In this document: positions 25,131 to 28,268 of the stretch, one piece after another
How the letters are laid out: each line of letters starts with the position of its first letter
How positions within the stretch are numbered: the stretch's first letter is position 1
Source: Goniomonas avonlea
Lineage: Eukaryota; Cryptophyceae; Goniomonadida; Goniomonadaceae
DNA: 28,268 nucleotides
Reading direction: 5' to 3'
Assembly: GCA_003573635.1 (NCBI GenBank)
Contig: QUTJ01031838.1
Coordinates: 1 to 28,268 of the forward strand
Position numbers and translations under genes: made by a program
The notes under the pieces: generated by a model
The model's database searches: none
The model's input: the letters and a program-made list of their open reading frames with translations, nothing else
What the model was told of the DNA's origin: nothing

Positions 25131-25531
25131 AACGAAAGAGGGTGCTGCAAACATCGGGGAAAACGATGCACTGAGCACGGAATTGAGAGTGGATGCAGGT
25201 AACACAACTGTGGCCCCATTTTTGACTCCAGCACTTGGTCTCACAGAACCCTGCAGCTGTGGCGGATTTGTCACAACAAAGGTGAACGAAACCAAATCAT
25301 AGGGGGCAATCGTTGACTGGATCGTCAGGGTTAAACTCCCAGTGTTTTGGACCCAAATTCCTTGTGAAAAAAACTTTGTGTGATGCGTGCCACCCAGTGG
25401 GAGCGAATTATTGTCTGGGGTCTGGGTTCCATTCAGGCCCAAAAGCGTGAGGGTTGCAGAGCCCGAGAGTGTAGTGTCAGGTTGCAGTACCACTGTCATA
25501 GTGTTGGATGCGTTCGGCATAAGATTAGACT
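13168..25531 (-). CDS. Giant protein exon: N-terminal domain and about 46 TIG-like repeats
   Basis: A single exon of about 12.4 kb with no stop, encoding about 4,120 residues. After a non-repeated domain of about 135 residues, about 46 TIG/IPT-like units follow. Their consensus is N-x-P-x-T-G-x-x-S-V-T-V-x-G-x-N-F-G, then R-x-G-x-S, then T-x-W-x-S-D-S-S, then C-K-x-x-x-G, then a V-x-V-T strand and a G-T-L...S-Y-D strand. The open frame reaches up to 25571, but its first codon is TTG and there is an in-frame stop just above. A TTGCAG acceptor (exon start 25531, phase 1) and a perfect GTAAGT donor at 25709 fit an upstream exon instead. The exon ends at a phase-2 GTGAGT donor. TIG/IPT folds occur in plexins, fibrocystin and many protist surface proteins, so an extracellular rod is likely. 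Ligand unknown. Confidence 0.87.
25130..25531 (-). other. Non-repeated N-terminal domain of the giant protein
   Basis: About 135 residues before the first TIG-like unit. It contains PNASNTMTVVL, a TLSGSATLTLLGLNGTQTPDN segment with SLPLGG after it, GIWVQNTGSLTLTIQ and LVSFTFVVTNP. It is beta-rich and looks like an Ig- or jelly-roll-type fold. I believe similar domains accompany TIG-like arrays in other protist proteins, but I cannot assign a family name. It is separated from the first repeat by a Ser/Ala/Val-rich linker. Confidence 0.55.
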
Positions 25532-25709
25532 CTGCAATTGACCCGACGTGCCACGCCGCAGCTTCTGCCAAGGCGGGTCAGGCACAGCGAACAGCGACGG
25601 AAAGAGCGCACCTGCGCGACATGCATAGAACACAACCAGAAGAGTGCATACTGGCAGGCATGGCTGACCCAAGCGCGTCAGATTGATCTTGGCTTGAAGA
25701 AAAACTTAC
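25532..25709 (-). other. First visible intron of the giant gene, 178 bp, phase 1
   Basis: The donor is AATG|GTAAGTTTTTC (first base 25709) and the acceptor GTCAATTGCAG (last base 25532). The join creates a Glu codon (G|AG) and links DSLHDEDN to ESNLMPN. Another AG acceptor (GGCAG, about 40 bases further upstream in the intron) would also keep phase 1 and cannot be ruled out. Confidence 0.6.
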
Positions 25710-25857
25710 CATTGTCTTCATCGTGAAGACTGTCAATTGTGTCCTTGCCTACCGGTACCACCTCCCGCTCATTGCAGACCAACTCCCGAAACGTTAGCGA
25801 GCTTGCTACTGAACACTGCTCTGTCTTATCAGATGCGGTACGATACTCGATCACTAT
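25710..25857 (-). CDS. Probable 5' coding exon of the giant gene (upstream limit uncertain)
   Basis: The frame that fits the phase-1 donor at 25709 is open from 25857 down to 25710. It reads ...SSLTFRELVCNEREVVP and then VGKDTIDSLHDEDN, with an in-frame stop immediately above 25857 and no ATG. So either a further upstream exon carries the start and signal peptide, or the start is missed. Several weak AG acceptors lie in 25780-25840. The given left limit is firm only as the donor; the right limit is the maximal open extent. Confidence 0.4.
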
Positions 25858-25956
25858 CTATTCTGGTAAGATAAATCGGGCGAGAAATCTTATCACCTTG
25901 GTTGCCTCTCAGGCAAATGACGCGGGTCTGAGAGGAGGAGGGTCAGACAGGGTGCC
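25711..25956. promoter_or_regulatory. Short divergent intergenic/5' region between the giant gene and the kinase gene
   Basis: The two genes point away from each other with at most about 250 bp between the last recognisable giant-gene donor and the kinase ATG. Most of that may be 5' exon and untranslated sequence. Three GATA-type cores lie within about 70 bp: TTATC at 25826-25830, AGATAA at 25869-25874 and TTATC at 25890-25894. No TATA box is obvious. A shared bidirectional promoter is an inference from layout only. Confidence 0.4.
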
Positions 25957-27628
25957 ATGTTCCGGACGCCACCTGCCCAGGATCCCGCCGATTACGGCCC
26001 AGTGGAAAAGGCCGTTAAGCTTACGTACGATCCGGCCGAACGGAAATGGGCGCGATCCAACACCCGCGTGCAAATGGCGCGGACTGCGTTCGAGAAAGGC
26101 TCAATGCACATGGTCTATCGAGTCAAGGAGATCCATGGAAACGGGCAGTCGACACTGTGCGTTGCGAAGTTTTTGGACGCGCGCTCTATAGGCGGGCGCG
26201 TGACTCGCAACATGTACTATGAAGAGGCCTCCGCGCATCTGCTCGCGGAACAGTTCGCAGTGCAGTTCAACGAGAAGTCTCCACAACCCATTCGCTTCTG
26301 CACCTTGAATTTGTTGGAAATGTCACAACGGCAGGGGCAACCTTTGTGTCGCTTTGAGGTGCGTTGTGCTGTTGGGTGCTGTTGGTAACGCTCGGAGCGC
26401 CTGACAGCTGTTGCCGCAGCCTTTTCTGCAAGGTCAATTCATCAAGCACAATACCAATAATGGCGCCGTTTTGTCAACTCGTATGACGCCCCAAGCTTTC
26501 AGCCATTTCAGTCTCGAAATCTCAAACCGTACTCGGATTGTGGTGGACATCCAAGGTGTTCAAAACCGGTTTACTGACCCTCAGGTGGGTCTTGAATCAT
26601 CTTTTCTGCCCAAACAAGCCAGTGTGTGTGCGTTGTGTTTGCGTTTGTCTGTGCACTTACTCTTCTTTTTTTTTGTGTGTGTGTGTTCTTTGTGGCGCTG
26701 TGTGTATACTCCACACGCGTTCAGTTGTTTACCTGATCCCACATCTCACACCAATCAGGTCCACTCGCACGATGGTGAGGGGTTCGGGCTTGGCAACCGT
26801 GGCAAGGATGGCATTGACGATTTTGTCAAATCACACACTTGCAACGTGGTGTGCGCTGCCCTGTTGCTGCCACGTCTCGAGCGAGGATCCGGAGCACCCC
26901 CGTGGCGTGTCGAGGATATCCCGCCAGAGGTGCGTCCTCCCGCACAACACTGCACTTTAAACGGGGGCGACAGCTCAACTTGGCTACGCACTTTCAAAAC
27001 TACACGCCGCGTGTCACTCGAGAATGAGAGGTTCGCTCCACCAGGATACGACTACAAACGTGATACCTCGAACTGTTTTTTTTGTGTACCTTGCCAGGCG
27101 TGCGACGAATGTGGCATTCGAGGTGTAGAAGACACAGAGTCCTCAACACGATCTTGGAGGTTTTCGATCTTCAATTGCACCAAATAGTTGCCATTTGGAC
27201 ACGTCCAGTGGTAGACGCTGCGTTCGCGCTTGGTCTCCCCGCGACTTGTGCGCACTTACCCACCGACACTTGACCGACAGGTGCACAAGCACTGGCCAGA
27301 GAAGGACCTTGAAGACCTTATCGCGAGAATAACCATGCAGGCTGGACCCGGACCGGCCGTGTTGCGGCGTCAGGGGTCAGGTGTTCTGACTGCGGATGGG
27401 AAAACTGTCGGGAACGTTGATACCGCGGAGGTGTGTGGGGCCGTTGATGGTCGCAGCAATTTTGTATGAAGCCGGGAGAGCTTCTTACCCTGCCCCACTC
27501 TAAGCACAGAGGGATTAGGGATGCCCGTGGTTTCCTTGTTCGACGGACCACGACGACTTATTCTGACATGTCTGTCTACACCCCCACTCCCGCAGGGCAA
27601 CCAGTGCGACAATCGTTTTCTTTTGTAG
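25957..27628 (+). CDS. Alpha-kinase family protein kinase (MHCK/eEF2K/TRPM-kinase type), multi-exon
   Basis: Core exons are 25957-26358, 26420-26584 and 26759-26929, all phase 0. The first residues start at ATG 25957. The alpha-kinase fold is complete over residues about 38-228. It has the ATP-site Lys71 in LCVAKFLD; FN and IRF strands; PFLQGQFIKHNTNNG; TPQAFSHF with His163; the catalytic VVDIQGV (Asp177); FTDPQ; the glycine-rich GEGFGLGNRGKDG; and the zinc-site HTCNVVC (His215, Cys217, Cys221). These are hallmark alpha-kinase residues, so it should be an active Ser/Thr kinase; its substrate is unknown. Introns are 26359-26419 (61 bp) and 26585-26758 (174 bp). Beyond 26929 the model uses exons 27281-27430 and 27596-27628, giving about 306 residues. 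That 3' part is uncertain: read-through at 27430 would stop at 27469. The core is confident. Confidence 0.82.
26930..27280 (+). other. Probable third intron of the kinase gene, 351 bp
   Basis: The donor is CCAGAG|GTGCGT (26930), identical in form to the donor at 26359. The acceptor chosen is TTGACCGACAG before 27281. A second good acceptor with a T-rich tract (CTTGCCAG, exon from 27098) would instead give a short ACDECGIRG... tail with a stop near 27187. The region is open in the kinase frame to that stop, so intron retention would also give a plausible protein. Confidence 0.5.
27281..27430 (+). CDS. Probable fourth exon of the kinase gene
   Basis: Fifty phase-0 codons, VHKHWPEKDLEDLIARIT then MQAGPGPAVLRRQGSG and VLTADGKTVGNVDTAE. 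It is bounded by a GACAG acceptor and a GAG|GTGTGT donor. The amphipathic, charged first half looks like real coding sequence. I do not recognise a domain. It follows the kinase fold and may be a C-terminal regulatory tail. Confidence 0.45.
27596..27628 (+). CDS. Possible last exon of the kinase gene (10 codons and stop)
   Basis: A strong polypyrimidine acceptor (ACACCCCCACTCCCGCAG) is followed in phase 0 by GNQCDNRFLL and TAG. AT-rich sequence after it would suit a 3' untranslated region. The alternative is that the transcript is not spliced at 27430 and stops at 27469. Confidence 0.3.
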   Translation, partial: GNQCDNRFLL

Positions 27629-27856
27629 ATATGGCGATCTGTTTCGACAAACTTCTGTATTCCCCCAGAGTTTCAGAAATTCTTTCTAGCCTAATTTTCA
27701 ACATAGTTTCACTTCGTTTCGCCGATCCTGACTCACTCATGCGCGCGCGTGCTGGATCTCTTGGCACTTCCTTGCACCCTGGATGAGGTTTGGTGAGGCT
27801 TAAAAATTGTTTTCCAGCAGTTTGTCTTTATTTTTCGGACACAAAGAACTATGCAG
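27629..27856 (+). other. AT-richer non-coding stretch
   Basis: This holds T-rich runs (TTTCTAGCCTAATTTTCAAC, GCTTAAAAATTGTTTTCC) and no convincing exon. It probably combines the kinase 3' untranslated region with either the promoter of the next gene or an intron. A TTTTCCAG at about 27810-27817 is a possible acceptor. Confidence 0.35.
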
Positions 27857-27950
27857 TGTGCGAGTGCGTGTCCTGCGACAAACCTGCTCAGTTGCTCAAG
27901 CTCCCAGACATAGGACAATCGAGGGACGACAAAAGGACAACGAGACCACG
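27857..27950 (+). CDS. Probable exon upstream of the coiled-coil exon (5' limit uncertain)
   Basis: The frame reads VAQAPRHRTIEGRQKDNETT up to a phase-0 donor ACCACG|GTGAGC, and it joins in frame to AEKLKETIVKQ in the next exon. The 5' limit is a guess: CTATGCAG gives 27857 (phase 2), and CTGCTCAG would give 27892 (phase 1). No ATG is in this frame, so the true start lies upstream. Confidence 0.38.
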
Positions 27951-28147
27951 GTGAGCGGCAGAACACACTCGGACCGCACGTGCCCCACGCACGTGCGTAG
28001 ACCCCACGCACGTGCGCCTACGCAATTCCGTCCGGGTGATTCGGTCGAGGGGAAAGAAGAACAGCCCATTTAGGTAGCAGAGAGCAGAGATGCTGCGTGC
28101 GTGTGCGCGAGGGGACACGGTGGTAGGACTTGACAGTGGCTCCGCAG
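27951..28147 (+). other. Intron, 197 bp, with palindromic tandem repeat
   Basis: GTGAGC donor at 27951 and TGGCTCCGCAG acceptor ending at 28147, phase 0. It includes two tandem 19-bp units, each holding the 10-bp palindrome CGCACGTGCG (27983-28001 and 28002-28020). Confidence 0.5.
27983..28020. repeat. Two tandem 19-bp units with CACGTG palindromes
   Basis: Unit 1 is CCCCACGCACGTGCGTAGA (27983-28001). Unit 2 (28002-28020) differs only in its last four bases. Both contain CGCACGTGCG, and a third CACGTG lies at 27977-27982. Confidence 0.85.
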
Positions 28148-28268
28148 GCTGAGAAACTGAAGGAGACGATTGTGAAGCAGGAGCAGGAAATCTCGCGCCT
28201 TGAGCGGGAAAAGAGTGAGAGTGCACTTGCGGCAGAAGAGCATGTGCGTGTCACAATGAGTCTCGACT
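28148..28268 (+). CDS. Coiled-coil exon, runs off the right edge
   Basis: Starts in phase 0 after a CCGCAG acceptor and reads AEKLKETIVKQEQEISRLER then EKSESALAAEEHVRVTMSLD to the window end. The Lys/Glu-rich sequence with spaced Leu/Ile/Val is typical of a coiled coil. It may be the next gene on the plus strand or a distant C-terminal part of the kinase gene. Nothing here identifies the family. Confidence 0.6.

Noticed and set aside
4532-25531. Bacterial Ig-like adhesin or phage tail protein
   Set aside because: Spliceosomal introns, REJ and filamin signatures and the adjoining alpha-kinase all point to a eukaryote.
25739-26191. Plus-strand ORF of 150 residues overlapping the kinase start
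   Set aside because: It is in a different frame from the clear alpha-kinase sequence and has no family features.
27888-28226. Minus-strand ORF of 112 residues
   Set aside because: It overlaps the coiled-coil exon and its intron antisense, is Ser/Arg/Pro low complexity, and shows no domain.

Overview
The window is nuclear DNA from a GC-rich, intron-bearing eukaryote, most likely a free-living protist. The evidence is spliceosomal introns (GT...AG, with several GAG|GTGCGT donors), an alpha-kinase gene split by introns, and a REJ/filamin-repeat giant protein. I cannot name the lineage from the sequence. There is one ambiguous base (n at 6283), so this looks like a draft assembly. I see no rRNA, tRNA, CRISPR array or mobile element.

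About nine tenths of the window (1 to about 25.7-25.9 kb, minus strand) is, by my reading, one enormous gene. Three very long open frames (25531-13168, 12766-4532, 4325-796) and a partial one (377-1) join through four introns whose phases match exactly. The two internal joins I could test against a domain consensus rebuild it: filamin-type FSIE|ARDVYGN, and REJ-type VLVRA|CVADTYG with a split Ala codon. The joined product exceeds 8,100 residues and still runs off the left edge. From N to C it has a short non-repeated domain, about 52 TIG/IPT-like repeats of roughly 85 residues, about 25 filamin (ABP280)-type repeats, and a PKD/REJ module like those of polycystin-1 and the receptor for egg jelly. 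This predicts a very long extracellular stalk. Any GAIN/GPS, membrane or channel part would lie left of position 1.

On the plus strand, divergent from the giant gene across a very short intergenic region (about 25.71-25.96 kb), is a compact alpha-kinase gene (25957 to about 27628). Its three core exons are clear; one or two 3' exons are less certain. At the right edge (about 27.86-28.27 kb) two phase-compatible exons encode a charged coiled-coil segment. This is either the next gene or a continuation of the kinase gene.

Non-coding stretches over 300 bases are introns or an intergenic gap: 378-795, 12767-13167 (a strong polypurine tract), 26930-27280 and about 27431-27856. All splice sites are read by eye and need transcript support.
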